64,000 nt of DNA, taken from assembly GCA_018261935.1 (NCBI GenBank), contig JAGTRP010000008.1, forward strand, positions 62,001-126,000, given 5' to 3'. The notes under the pieces are model-generated. The model was not told the DNA's origin. It searched no databases and worked only from the letters and a program-made list of their open reading frames with translations. This DNA is from Rhodocyclaceae bacterium (GTDB lineage: Bacteria > Pseudomonadota > Gammaproteobacteria > Burkholderiales > Rhodocyclaceae). The translations under genes were made by a program, and so were the position numbers. Below, piece by piece: positions 1 to 12,290 of the stretch. The stretch's first letter is position 1, and every line of letters begins with the position of its first letter.

Positions 1-300
1 AGCCCTGGGCGAGGGTCCATTGGACGAAGTCGTGCCAGTTTTCTCCGGCCCCGGCCTCCACGTACCAGGCGTCGGCGTCCTCGCCGGCCAGGCGGCGGCC
101 GGGGATGGCCATGTGCAGGACGAGGCCGTCGAAATCCCCGGTCAGCACCAGATTACTGCCACCCCCCAGGATGAAGCGGCGGGAGCGGGCGTGTTCCGGA
201 TCGCCGAGCTGCTCCGGGCTGTCGATGCGGGCGTAGCGGGCCGCCTGCCCCGGCAGGGCCAGGGTGTTGCAGGCGGTCAGATCCACGTCCCGGCGCAGCA

Positions 301-301
<1 letters not shown>
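1..301 (-). CDS. murB: UDP-N-acetylenolpyruvoylglucosamine reductase, N-terminal part (runs off window)
   Basis: The first 100 residues can be read from ATG at 301. MurB is the FAD-dependent enzyme that reduces UDP-GlcNAc-enolpyruvate to UDP-MurNAc in the cytoplasm, an early step of peptidoglycan synthesis. Visible hallmarks are the NTL motif near residue 12, the flavin-binding ILGGGSNL segment around residue 45, and the [10 protein letters not shown] segment that matches the E. coli-type (type I) enzyme. The start codon overlaps the metH stop codon (TGATG), so the two genes are probably translationally coupled. The C-terminal part lies beyond base 1. The family assignment is firm from motifs alone. 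Confidence 0.9.
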
Positions 302-3963
<3,662 letters not shown>

Positions 3964-4049
3964 TGGGGGATGTCCGGCGGGCTGGGAAACCTCGAATTAT
4001 ATCAAGGCAATGGCATCGCCTTTTGGTTCCGCCCGCCGAGGGCCGGCGG

Positions 4050-5234
4050 TCAGTGCAGCCGCCGACCCAGGAAGATGCCGACGGCGCCGAGGCTTGCAAG
4101 ACCGGCCATGCCGAAGGCGAGGGTCAGGGGCGAACCCCACAGGAGGGGGACCAGCAACGAGGCATAGAGGGCGTTGGTGCCGGTCTGGATAAAGCTCTGG
4201 CAGGAAGCCGCCATGCCCCGGCGCTGGGGAAAGCAGTCCAGGGCGAGGAGCGTCAAGGTCGGCATCGCCAGGGCGAGGCCGAAGTTGTAGCTGAACAGAG
4301 GCGCCACGCTCCAGGGCAGTCCGGGGGGCAGGATCAGGCAGATGGCGAGGTTGGCCAGGGTGCTGGCGACCAGGATGGTCAGGGACCGCGCCAGGGTGAG
4401 TCCGGCGGACCAGTGGCCCGCACTGCGGCCGGCCAGCCAGGAGCCGCCCATCATGCCCGCCATGGCCGGGCCGAAAAGCCACAGGAACTCGGTTTCGTTG
4501 CGTCCCAGGTGGTGCATCAGAAAGACCGGCGCCGACAGGACATAGATGAAGAAGCCGCCGAACAGGAAGGCGAAGGTAACGCACCAGAGCAGGAAGGCGG
4601 GATTGCCGAGGACCTGTCCGTAGCCCCGGGCCAGGTGGCCGACGGCGAAAGGGTGGCGTTTTTCGGGCGCCAGGGTTTCCGGCAGCACGCGCCAGGCGAA
4701 GAGGCAGATGAAGCATCCCAGGGCGGCCAGGAAGAGGAAGACCGAGCGCCAGCCCCAGGCGACCTGAAGCCAGCCGCCCACCATCGGCGCCACCGCCGGT
4801 GCGAGGGCGAACATCATGCCCACATGGGACAGCATCCGCTGGGCCGTCGCCCCCTCGTAGAGATCGCGCACCACGGCCCGCCCCACCACCATGCCGGCCC
4901 CGGCGGACATTCCCTGCAGGGCCCGCAGCAGCCACAGGTGCTCGATGCGGGTGGCGAAGGCGCAGCCCAGGGAGGCGAGGGTATAGATGACGAGGCCGAC
5001 GAGGATAACCCGGCGGCGCCCGAAGGAATCCGAGAGGGCGCCATGCCACAGGGTCATGAAGGCGAAGGCGCCGAGGTAGGCGGTCAGGGTGTGCTGCACT
5101 TCCACGGAACGGGCGCCGAGGCTGGCGGCCATTTCCGGGAAAGAGGGCAGGTAGGTATCGATGGAGAAGGGACCGAGGGCCGACAGAGCGGCGAGCAGCA
5201 CGGCCACGCCGCGGTGGGAGTTGGCTGCGGCCAT
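4050..5234 (-). CDS. Bcr/CflA-type MFS drug exporter
   Basis: A 394-residue inner-membrane protein of the DHA1 major facilitator class, typical of Bcr/CflA proton-coupled multidrug exporters. The N-terminus runs into TM1 with the DTYLPSFPEM segment characteristic of the Bcr/CflA group. A loop 2-3 motif with SDSFGRRR follows (about residues 67-75), and about twelve hydrophobic segments are visible. It begins 3 bases after the comM-like gene stops, so the two are probably cotranscribed. The substrate cannot be told from sequence. Confidence 0.88.
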   Translation of the reverse strand: MAAANSHRGVAVLLAALSALGPFSIDTYLPSFPEMAASLGARSVEVQHTLTAYLGAFAFMTLWHGALSDSFGRRRVILVGLVIYTLASLGCAFATRIEHLWLLRALQGMSAGAGMVVGRAVVRDLYEGATAQRMLSHVGMMFALAPAVAPMVGGWLQVAWGWRSVFLFLAALGCFICLFAWRVLPETLAPEKRHPFAVGHLARGYGQVLGNPAFLLWCVTFAFLFGGFFIYVLSAPVFLMHHLGRNETEFLWLFGPAMAGMMGGSWLAGRSAGHWSAGLTLARSLTILVASTLANLAICLILPPGLPWSVAPLFSYNFGLALAMPTLTLLALDCFPQRRGMAASCQSFIQTGTNALYASLLVPLLWGSPLTLAFGMAGLASLGAVGIFLGRRLH

Positions 5235-5237
5235 GGC

Positions 5238-6731
5238 TTAAGCGGCGGCCAGACGCCGGTACTGGATAGCTTCGGCTATATGAACCGCCCCGATGTCCGG
5301 GCTGGCGGCCAGGTCGGCGATGGTGCGGGCCACCTTGAGGATGCGGTGATAGGCCCGGGCGGAAAGGTCGAGCCGGGCCATGGCTTGCTTCAGGAGTTCC
5401 GCTCCCGCCGGGTCGGGCTGGCAGAAGGATTCGATTTCGGCCACCGTCAGCCGGGCATTGGCCTTGTCCTGGCGGGCCCGCTGGCGCTCGACGGCGGCTT
5501 CCACCCGGCCCCGGACGCTGGCGGAGCTTTCGCCATCGGGCCGGGCCTGGAGGGTTTCGGCCGGCAGGGCGGGGACCTCGATCTGGATGTCGATGCGGTC
5601 CAGGACCGGGCCGGAGATCTTTCCCCGGTAGCGGGCCACCTGGTCCGGGGTACAGCGGCATTTCTGGTTCGGATGCCCTTGCCAGCCGCAGGGGCACGGA
5701 TTCATGGCAGCCACCAGTTGGAATTGGGCTGGAAATTCGGCGTGCCGGGCTGCCCGGGCGATGTGGATGCGGCCGGACTCCAGGGGCTCCCGCAGGGTCT
5801 CCAGGACCTTGCGGTCGAATTCGGGCAGCTCGTCCAGGAAAAGGATGCCGTGGTGGGCGAGGGAAATTTCCCCCGGCCGGGGTGGATTGCCGCCGCCCAC
5901 CAGGGCGACCGCCGACGCCGTGTGGTGGGGCGACCGGAGGACCCTTTGCCCGAACCGGTCCGGGCGGAATTGTCCGACCAGGGAGAGCACGGCGGCGGAG
6001 GCCCGGGCGGCCTCCAGGCCAAGGCTTGGCAGCAGGCCGGGAAGGCGGGCAGCCAGCATGGATTTCCCGGCGCCGGGCGGGCCGGACATCAGCAGGGAGT
6101 GGCCGCCGGCGGCCGCCACTTCGAGGGCGCGCTTGGCCTGGGCCTGGCCTTTGATTTCCGCCAGGTCGGGATGATGGGCAGTCGCCTGAACCTCCGGAAG
6201 GGGCGCCGGGAGCAGGGTCTCCTGCTCGCAAAGGTGAGCGCACACTTGCAGCAAGGATAGCGCTGGCAGGATATCCGGCCGTCCGGTCAAAGCGGCTTCC
6301 CGGGCGCTTTCCTGGGGCAGGACGAAGGCCCGGCCGCTGTCGGCGGCGGGCAGGGCCATAGCGAGGGCTCCGCGCACCGGCCGCAATTCGCCGGAGAGGG
6401 ACAGTTCGCCGGCAAACTCATGATCCTTCAGGGCCTTGCCGGAAATCTGGCCGCTGGCCACCAGGATGCCGATAGCGATGGGCAGGTCGAAGCGCCCGGA
6501 TTCCTTGGGCAAATCGGCCGGGGCCAGGTTCACCGTGATGCGCCTGGCGGGGAATTCGAAGCCGGAATTGACGATGGCGGCCCGCACCCGGTCACGGGCT
6601 TCCTTGACCTCGGTGTCGGGCAATCCTACGAGGGTGAAGCTGGGCAGGCCATTGGCCAGATGGACTTCCACCGATACCGGTGGAGCGGAGAGGCCGTCGA
6701 GGGCTCGGCTGCTGACGACGGCCAGACCCAT
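5238..6731 (-). CDS. comM: YifB/ComM family Mg-chelatase-like AAA ATPase
   Basis: 497 residues with the standard architecture. An N-terminal Lon-protease-like ChlI domain (about residues 20-140) is followed by a Mg-chelatase AAA+ domain with Walker A GPPGAGKS at 217-224 and Walker B ILFLDELPEF near 295. A cysteine-bearing insert (NPCPCGW and CRC) comes next, and then a C-terminal Mg_chelatase_C domain. ComM is a hexameric helicase that promotes branch migration during natural transformation in Vibrio; related proteins are widespread in non-competent bacteria too. It lies between ubiK and the exporter with short gaps. The family is certain; a role in transformation is an inference. Confidence 0.93.
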   Translation of the reverse strand: MGLAVVSSRALDGLSAPPVSVEVHLANGLPSFTLVGLPDTEVKEARDRVRAAIVNSGFEFPARRITVNLAPADLPKESGRFDLPIAIGILVASGQISGKALKDHEFAGELSLSGELRPVRGALAMALPAADSGRAFVLPQESAREAALTGRPDILPALSLLQVCAHLCEQETLLPAPLPEVQATAHHPDLAEIKGQAQAKRALEVAAAGGHSLLMSGPPGAGKSMLAARLPGLLPSLGLEAARASAAVLSLVGQFRPDRFGQRVLRSPHHTASAVALVGGGNPPRPGEISLAHHGILFLDELPEFDRKVLETLREPLESGRIHIARAARHAEFPAQFQLVAAMNPCPCGWQGHPNQKCRCTPDQVARYRGKISGPVLDRIDIQIEVPALPAETLQARPDGESSASVRGRVEAAVERQRARQDKANARLTVAEIESFCQPDPAGAELLKQAMARLDLSARAYHRILKVARTIADLAASPDIGAVHIAEAIQYRRLAAA

Positions 6732-6741
6732 GGGCGGGTGC

Positions 6742-6984
6742 TTACTGGCCCTGGCGGGCGCGTTCGAGGGCCTCGACCCGGGCTTCCAGGTCCCTCAGCT
6801 TTTCCCGGGTACGGGTCAGGACTTCGGCCTGCACGTCGAATTCTTCCCGAGTCACCAGGTCGAGCTTGGCCAGAAAGCCCGACATCACGGCTTTGGCATT
6901 CTTTTCCAGGTCCTTGGCGGGGCTGGCGGCAATCAGCGAACTGATCCGGGCAGCAAATTCATCCAGCATTTTCGGGTCGAGCAT
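6742..6984 (-). CDS. ubiK: Ubiquinone biosynthesis accessory factor UbiK (BMFP family)
   Basis: A small (80 residue) helical protein of the YqiC/BMFP family. UbiK helps the aerobic Ubi complex with UbiJ. The C-terminal half from about residue 45 is a trimeric coiled coil rich in Arg/Glu/Leu heptads, and the N-terminal part is amphipathic. Two ATGs sit six bases apart (6990 and 6984). I chose 6984 because the GGAGG directly upstream has a normal seven-base spacing only to that one. A longer open frame runs upstream but has no support. The gene is divergent from torF across the nitrogen-control region. Confidence 0.88.
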   Translation of the reverse strand: MLDPKMLDEFAARISSLIAASPAKDLEKNAKAVMSGFLAKLDLVTREEFDVQAEVLTRTREKLRDLEARVEALERARQGQ

Positions 6985-7047
6985 GTACATACCTCCATTG
7001 GCTAGCAGTTTAGCATAGGGTCCGCACCCGAGCCTCTCGCCGGCAGG

Positions 7048-7096
7048 CGCCCGTGGCTGGTGCGCCCCTTTTCCCCCGACGCACCATGGCGGTGCG
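7048..7096 (+). promoter_or_regulatory. Putative NtrC enhancer: two sites upstream of torF-glnK-amtB
   Basis: A perfect 17-base inverted repeat, CGCACCATGGCGGTGCG (7080-7096), matches the GCACC-N5-GGTGC core of NtrC sites. A weaker copy, GCCCG-TGGCT-GGTGC (core 7049-7063), has its centre 32 bases upstream, three helical turns away. The centres lie near -98 and -130 relative to the transcription start predicted from the sigma-54 promoter. That resembles the geometry of the enterobacterial glnA enhancer. The match is read directly; NtrC binding is inferred. Confidence 0.72.
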
Positions 7097-7159
7097 GCAT
7101 TGGGGCGCGGGTAGCCGAAGGGGTGTTGCAACCGATTGATTTCACAAAAGAAACGCCGT

Positions 7160-7174
7160 TGGCACGGGTCGTGC
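7160..7174 (+). promoter_or_regulatory. Sigma-54 (RpoN) promoter of torF-glnK-amtB
   Basis: TGGCAC-GGGTC-GTGC matches the TGGCAC-N5-TTGC consensus at all but one position. It keeps the invariant GG and GC dinucleotides at the correct -24/-12 spacing. Transcription should start near 7186, about 42 bases before the torF start codon. It fits with the NtrC-like sites upstream and the ammonium genes downstream. Confidence 0.78.
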
Positions 7175-7227
7175 TCAGGCATCCTTGCAGGACTTTCTTT
7201 CTAACCTCGACTTTGGAGAGACACGCA

Positions 7228-8450
<1,223 letters not shown>

Positions 8451-8461
8451 GGAGCCCAATC

Positions 8462-9931
8462 ATGAGAAAGCTATTTGCCGCACTCGCCCTCCTGGGCGCC
8501 ATGGTCTTCGGCGCCCCTGCCTGGGCGCAAGACGCGCCGGCGGCGACCGCCGCTCCGGCAATGACCGCGGCGGCTGCCGCGCCTGCGGCCGCTGTTCCAG
8601 CCGCTACGACGCCGGCCCCGGTGCCCAACAAGGGTGACAACGCCTGGCTCATCGTCGCCACCGCCTTCGTCATGCTCATGTCGATCCCCGGCCTGGCCCT
8701 TTTCTATGGCGGCCTGGTGCGGTCGAAGAACATGCTCTCGGTGCTGATGCAGGTGTTCGTCACCTTCTCGCTGATCTCGGTGCTGTGGGTGATCTATGGC
8801 TATTCTCTGGCCTTCACCGAAGGCAACGCCTTCTTCGGCAGCTTCGACAAGCTCTTCCTCGAAGGCGTGACGCCGGACTCCGTGGCGGCTACCTTCTCCA
8901 AGGGCGTCGTGGTCAGCGAATACATCTACGTGGCGTTCCAGGGGGCCTTCGCCGCCATTACCTGTTCCCTCATCGTCGGGGCCTTCGCCGAGCGCATCAA
9001 GTTCTCCGCCGTGCTGCTCTTCATGGTGCTGTGGTTCACCTTCGCCTACACCCCCATCGCCCATATCGTCTGGTACTGGGCCGGCCCGGACGGCTACGTT
9101 TCGGCGCAAGCGGCCGACAAGCTGAACGCCACTGCCGGCTTCATGTTCCAGAAGGGGGCCCTGGACTTCGCGGGCGGCACCGTGGTCCACATCAACGCCG
9201 CCGTCGCCGGCCTGGTCGGCGCCTACCTGGTGGGCAAGCGCACCGGCCTGGGCAACGTCGCCATGGCGCCCCATAGCCTGACTTTCACCATGATCGGCGC
9301 CTCCCTCCTGTGGTTCGGCTGGTTCGGCTTCAATGCCGGCTCCGCCCTGGAAGCCAACGGCACCGCCGCCCTGGCCTTCCTCAACACCTGGATCGCCACG
9401 GCCTGCGCAGCGCTGTCCTGGCTTGTCGCCGAGTGGATCTTCAAGGGCAAGCCCTCCATGCTGGGCGCCGCCTCCGGCGCCGTCGCCGGCCTGGTGGCCA
9501 TCACCCCGGCCTGCGGCTTCGTCGGCCTCATGGGCGCCATCGTCATCGGCCTGCTGGCCGGCGTCCTGTGCCTGTGGGGGGTCAATGGCCTGAAGCGCAT
9601 CCTCGGCGCCGACGACTCCCTGGATGTCTTCGGCGTCCATGGCGTGGGCGGCATCCTGGGGGCGCTGCTGACCGGAGTCTTCGCCTCGCCCGCCCTGGGC
9701 GGCACCGGCATCTACGACTACGTGGCCAACAAGGTGGCGGACAGCTACTCCATCACCGACCAGCTGCTGGTCCAGGCCACCGGCGTCGGCATCACCGTCG
9801 TCTGGTCCGCCGTGGTGGCGGTCGTGGCCTACAAGCTGGTGGATATCCTCATCGGCCTGCGGGTGCCGGAAGAAGAGGAGCGGGAAGGTCTGGACCTGAC
9901 CTCCCACGGCGAATCCGCCTACCACTACTGA
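8462..9931 (+). CDS. amtB: Ammonium transporter AmtB
   Basis: 489 residues. A signal peptide (about 1-22) is followed by an Ala/Pro-rich linker and eleven predicted membrane helices. Family segments are visible: GGLVRSKN after the first helix, FAGGTVVHINAAVAGL bearing the first of the twin pore histidines, and DVFGVHGVGGILGALLTG with the second. It forms a trimeric inner-membrane channel for ammonium and partners with GlnK encoded just upstream. The acidic C-terminal tail (EEEEREGLD) is the cytoplasmic P-II contact region. A rho-independent terminator follows closely. Confidence 0.97.
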   Translation: MRKLFAALALLGAMVFGAPAWAQDAPAATAAPAMTAAAAAPAAAVPAATTPAPVPNKGDNAWLIVATAFVMLMSIPGLALFYGGLVRSKNMLSVLMQVFVTFSLISVLWVIYGYSLAFTEGNAFFGSFDKLFLEGVTPDSVAATFSKGVVVSEYIYVAFQGAFAAITCSLIVGAFAERIKFSAVLLFMVLWFTFAYTPIAHIVWYWAGPDGYVSAQAADKLNATAGFMFQKGALDFAGGTVVHINAAVAGLVGAYLVGKRTGLGNVAMAPHSLTFTMIGASLLWFGWFGFNAGSALEANGTAALAFLNTWIATACAALSWLVAEWIFKGKPSMLGAASGAVAGLVAITPACGFVGLMGAIVIGLLAGVLCLWGVNGLKRILGADDSLDVFGVHGVGGILGALLTGVFASPALGGTGIYDYVANKVADSYSITDQLLVQATGVGITVVWSAVVAVVAYKLVDILIGLRVPEEEEREGLDLTSHGESAYHY

Positions 9932-9956
9932 GACGTTTCTGCGTCTCTCTCCTTTC

Positions 9957-9983
9957 GGGCGCCTTGCGGCGCCCGCTTTTTTT
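9957..9983 (+). terminator. Rho-independent terminator after amtB
   Basis: The stem GGGCGCC/GGCGCCC with a four-base TTGC loop is followed by GC and seven Ts, 25 bases beyond the amtB stop. It closes the torF-glnK-amtB unit. The next gene starts only 15 bases after the T-run. Confidence 0.9.
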
Positions 9984-9997
9984 GCTAGGCTGGAACG

Positions 9998-10774
9998 GTG
10001 AGAATCGCCCAGCTTTCCGACCTCCATCTCACCGCCGACGCCCAGCCGCTCTACGGGGTGGTGGATACCGAAGGGGCCTGCCGGGCCGCCCTGAGCCGGG
10101 CGCGGAGCATGGAGCCGGTGCCGGACCTGCTGCTTCTGACCGGCGACCTGGCCAACGATGGTGCCGCTCCCGCCTACGATCGTCTCAAGGCGGCGTTGGC
10201 GGATTTGCAGTTGCCCTATGCCCTGCTGCCCGGCAACCATGACAGCCGCCCCGAGCTGCGGGCCGCCTTTGCAGACCACGCCTGGGCCGGCGAGCCCCTA
10301 TGCTGCCTGCGGCAGGACTGGGCCGAAGGAAGCCTGCTGCTCCTCGACACCACCGTGCCGGGGAAGGAATGGGGGGAAATCGGCGACGCCCAGCTGAATT
10401 GGCTCCAGGCGGCCTGCCCGGCGGATCGGCCGGTCCTGCTCTGCCTCCACCATCCGCCGTTCGATATTGGGGTTCCGGGCATGGATGCCATCCGCTGCCG
10501 GAACGAGGACCGGCTGCTGGCGTGGCTCGGCTCCAGGCCGAATGTGGAAGCCCTGCTGTGCGGGCATGTGCACCGCCTGGTGGCGACCACCTTCGCCGGC
10601 CGCCCGGCCCTGACGGCTCCCTCCACCGCCCACCAGATCGCCCTGAAGCCGGGGCCCCTGGCCTATACCCTGGAGGCCGGCGGCTTTCTATGGCATGACT
10701 GGCAGCCGGGGCGGCGGCTGCTCACCCATTACGTGCCGGCGCAGCCGGCCCCGGTCCACGTCTACGAGGATTAG
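9998..10774 (+). CDS. CpdA-like metallophosphoesterase (cyclic nucleotide phosphodiesterase family)
   Basis: 258 residues of the calcineurin-like class III phosphodiesterase fold. All metal motifs are present in order: SDLHL near the start, GDLAND (about residue 48), GNHDSR (about 79), HHPPF (about 150) and GHVH (about 188). This is the CpdA group that hydrolyses 3',5'-cAMP in E. coli; the true substrate here is unknown. It starts with GTG at 9998, since no ATG fits the conserved N-terminus. It lies just after the amtB terminator, so it needs read-through or its own promoter. Its end overlaps the convergent purU by four bases. Confidence 0.82.
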   Translation: MRIAQLSDLHLTADAQPLYGVVDTEGACRAALSRARSMEPVPDLLLLTGDLANDGAAPAYDRLKAALADLQLPYALLPGNHDSRPELRAAFADHAWAGEPLCCLRQDWAEGSLLLLDTTVPGKEWGEIGDAQLNWLQAACPADRPVLLCLHHPPFDIGVPGMDAIRCRNEDRLLAWLGSRPNVEALLCGHVHRLVATTFAGRPALTAPSTAHQIALKPGPLAYTLEAGGFLWHDWQPGRRLLTHYVPAQPAPVHVYED

Positions 10775-11634
10775 CGGAAGACCACGGTCTTGTTGCCGTG
10801 GACCAGCACCCGGTCCTCCAGGTGGTAGCGCAGGCCCCGGGCCAGGACGGTCTTTTCGATGTCCTTGCCGTAGCGCACCATGTCCTCGGGGGAGTCGGAA
10901 TGGTCGATACGGATGACGTCCTGTTCGATGATGGGGCCGGCGTCCAGTTCCGAGGTGACGTAGTGGCAGGTGGCACCGATGAGCTTGACGCCGCGCTGGT
11001 AGGCCTGGTGGTAGGGCTTGGCGCCGGCGAAGGAGGGCAGGAAGGAATGGTGGATGTTGATGATCTTCCCCGGGTAGGCGTCGCACAGGTCGGGGGAGAG
11101 GATCTGCATGTAGCGGGCCAGGACCATGCAGTCGCCCCGCACGTCCTCGAAAATGCGGCGGATTTCGGCGTAGGACTGGGTCTTGTTGTCCGCCGTCACC
11201 GGCACGTGGTGGAACGGGATGCCGTGCCACTCCACGAAGCCCCGGAAGGCGTCATGGTTGGAGATGACGCAGGGGATCTCGATGTCCAGTTCCTTTGCCT
11301 GCCAGCGGGCCAGGAGGTCGTAGAGGCAATGCTCCTGCTTGGAGACCAGGATCACCACCCGCTTTTTGACGGCGCTGTCGGTGATGCGCCAGGTCATGTC
11401 CAGGGGCTCGGCCACCGCTTCCCGGAAGCGCTCCCGGAATTCGGCCAGGAGGAAGGGTAGGGAATCGGCCTTGATCTCCAGGCGCATGAAATACCGGCCG
11501 GTGAGGGCATCCGAATGGAAGCTCGACTCCAGGATCCAGCCGCCATGGCCGGCGATGAAGCCGGACACCCGGGCGATGATGCCGACGCCGTCGGGGCAGG
11601 AGGCGGAAAGGGTGTAGAACCGGTTGCTATGCAT
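10771..11634 (-). CDS. purU: Formyltetrahydrofolate deformylase
   Basis: 287 residues. An N-terminal ACT domain (about residues 5-80) precedes a formyltransferase-like hydrolase domain with the catalytic NIHHSFLPSF segment and the downstream HYVTSELDAGP segment carrying the catalytic Asp. PurU releases formate from 10-formyl-THF, balancing one-carbon pools and feeding purine synthesis. I chose the ATG at 11634, one base after the thrH stop; the longer frame would run into thrH. It is probably cotranscribed with thrH. Confidence 0.94.
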   Translation of the reverse strand: MHSNRFYTLSASCPDGVGIIARVSGFIAGHGGWILESSFHSDALTGRYFMRLEIKADSLPFLLAEFRERFREAVAEPLDMTWRITDSAVKKRVVILVSKQEHCLYDLLARWQAKELDIEIPCVISNHDAFRGFVEWHGIPFHHVPVTADNKTQSYAEIRRIFEDVRGDCMVLARYMQILSPDLCDAYPGKIINIHHSFLPSFAGAKPYHQAYQRGVKLIGATCHYVTSELDAGPIIEQDVIRIDHSDSPEDMVRYGKDIEKTVLARGLRYHLEDRVLVHGNKTVVFR

Positions 11635-11635
11635 G

Positions 11636-12247
11636 TCAGGCAGCGCGGGCAAAAGCCTTGTCGATTTCGGTCCGCAGTTCCTCGTAGTTTCGGGTCACCG
11701 GGAACTGGGGGAATTCGCGGATGACGTTTTCCGGCGGATGGAAGAGGATGCCGCCGTGGGCTTCGCCCAGCATGGCGGTGTCGTTGTAGGAATCGCCGGC
11801 GGCGACCACCTTGAAGTTCAGTTCCTTGAAGCGCTTGACCGCCTCCTGCTTCTGGTTGGGCATGCGCAGGTGGTAATTGACCAGCATGCCCGTGGCGTCG
11901 GCTTCCAGGGAATGGCAGAAGAGGGTGGGCAGGCCGAGCTGCTGCATGAGGGGCTTGGCGAACTCGTAGAAGGTGTCGGACAGGATGACGACCTGGTAGG
12001 TGTTGCGCAGGTCGTCCAGGAAAGCCTTGGCGCCGGCCATGGGACCCATCTCGCCGATGACCTTCTGGATATCCGGCAGGCCCAGCTTGTGTTCCCGCAG
12101 CAGGTCGAGGCGGAATTTCATCAGCTTGTCGTAGTCCGGCTCGTCGCGGGTGGTGCGCTTCAGTTCGGGAATCCCGGTGCGCTGGGAGAATTCGATCCAG
12201 ATTTCCGGAACCAGGACACCTTCGAGGTCAAGACAGACGATTTGCAC
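11636..12247 (-). CDS. thrH: ThrH-type phosphoserine phosphatase/homoserine phosphotransferase
   Basis: 203 residues of the HAD superfamily. The nucleophile motif reads DLEGVLVPEIW: the second acidic residue of the usual DxD is Glu, as in Pseudomonas ThrH. SDTFYEF (motif II) and GDSYNDTAML (motif III/IV) follow. ThrH dephosphorylates phosphoserine and can pass the phosphate to homoserine. The start is GTG at 12247, with GGAG six bases upstream; this matches the usual N-terminus, while the open frame extends meaninglessly further upstream. The gene sits in front of purU, linking serine and one-carbon metabolism. Confidence 0.92.
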   Translation of the reverse strand: MQIVCLDLEGVLVPEIWIEFSQRTGIPELKRTTRDEPDYDKLMKFRLDLLREHKLGLPDIQKVIGEMGPMAGAKAFLDDLRNTYQVVILSDTFYEFAKPLMQQLGLPTLFCHSLEADATGMLVNYHLRMPNQKQEAVKRFKELNFKVVAAGDSYNDTAMLGEAHGGILFHPPENVIREFPQFPVTRNYEELRTEIDKAFARAA

Positions 12248-12290
12248 GACAAACTCCTGCGGCGATGGGCAAAACCGGCATTTTACCCGA

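Noticed and set aside
3964-4049. Possible cobalamin riboswitch upstream of metH
   Set aside because: The gap is only 86 bases and contains no B12-box-like sequence.
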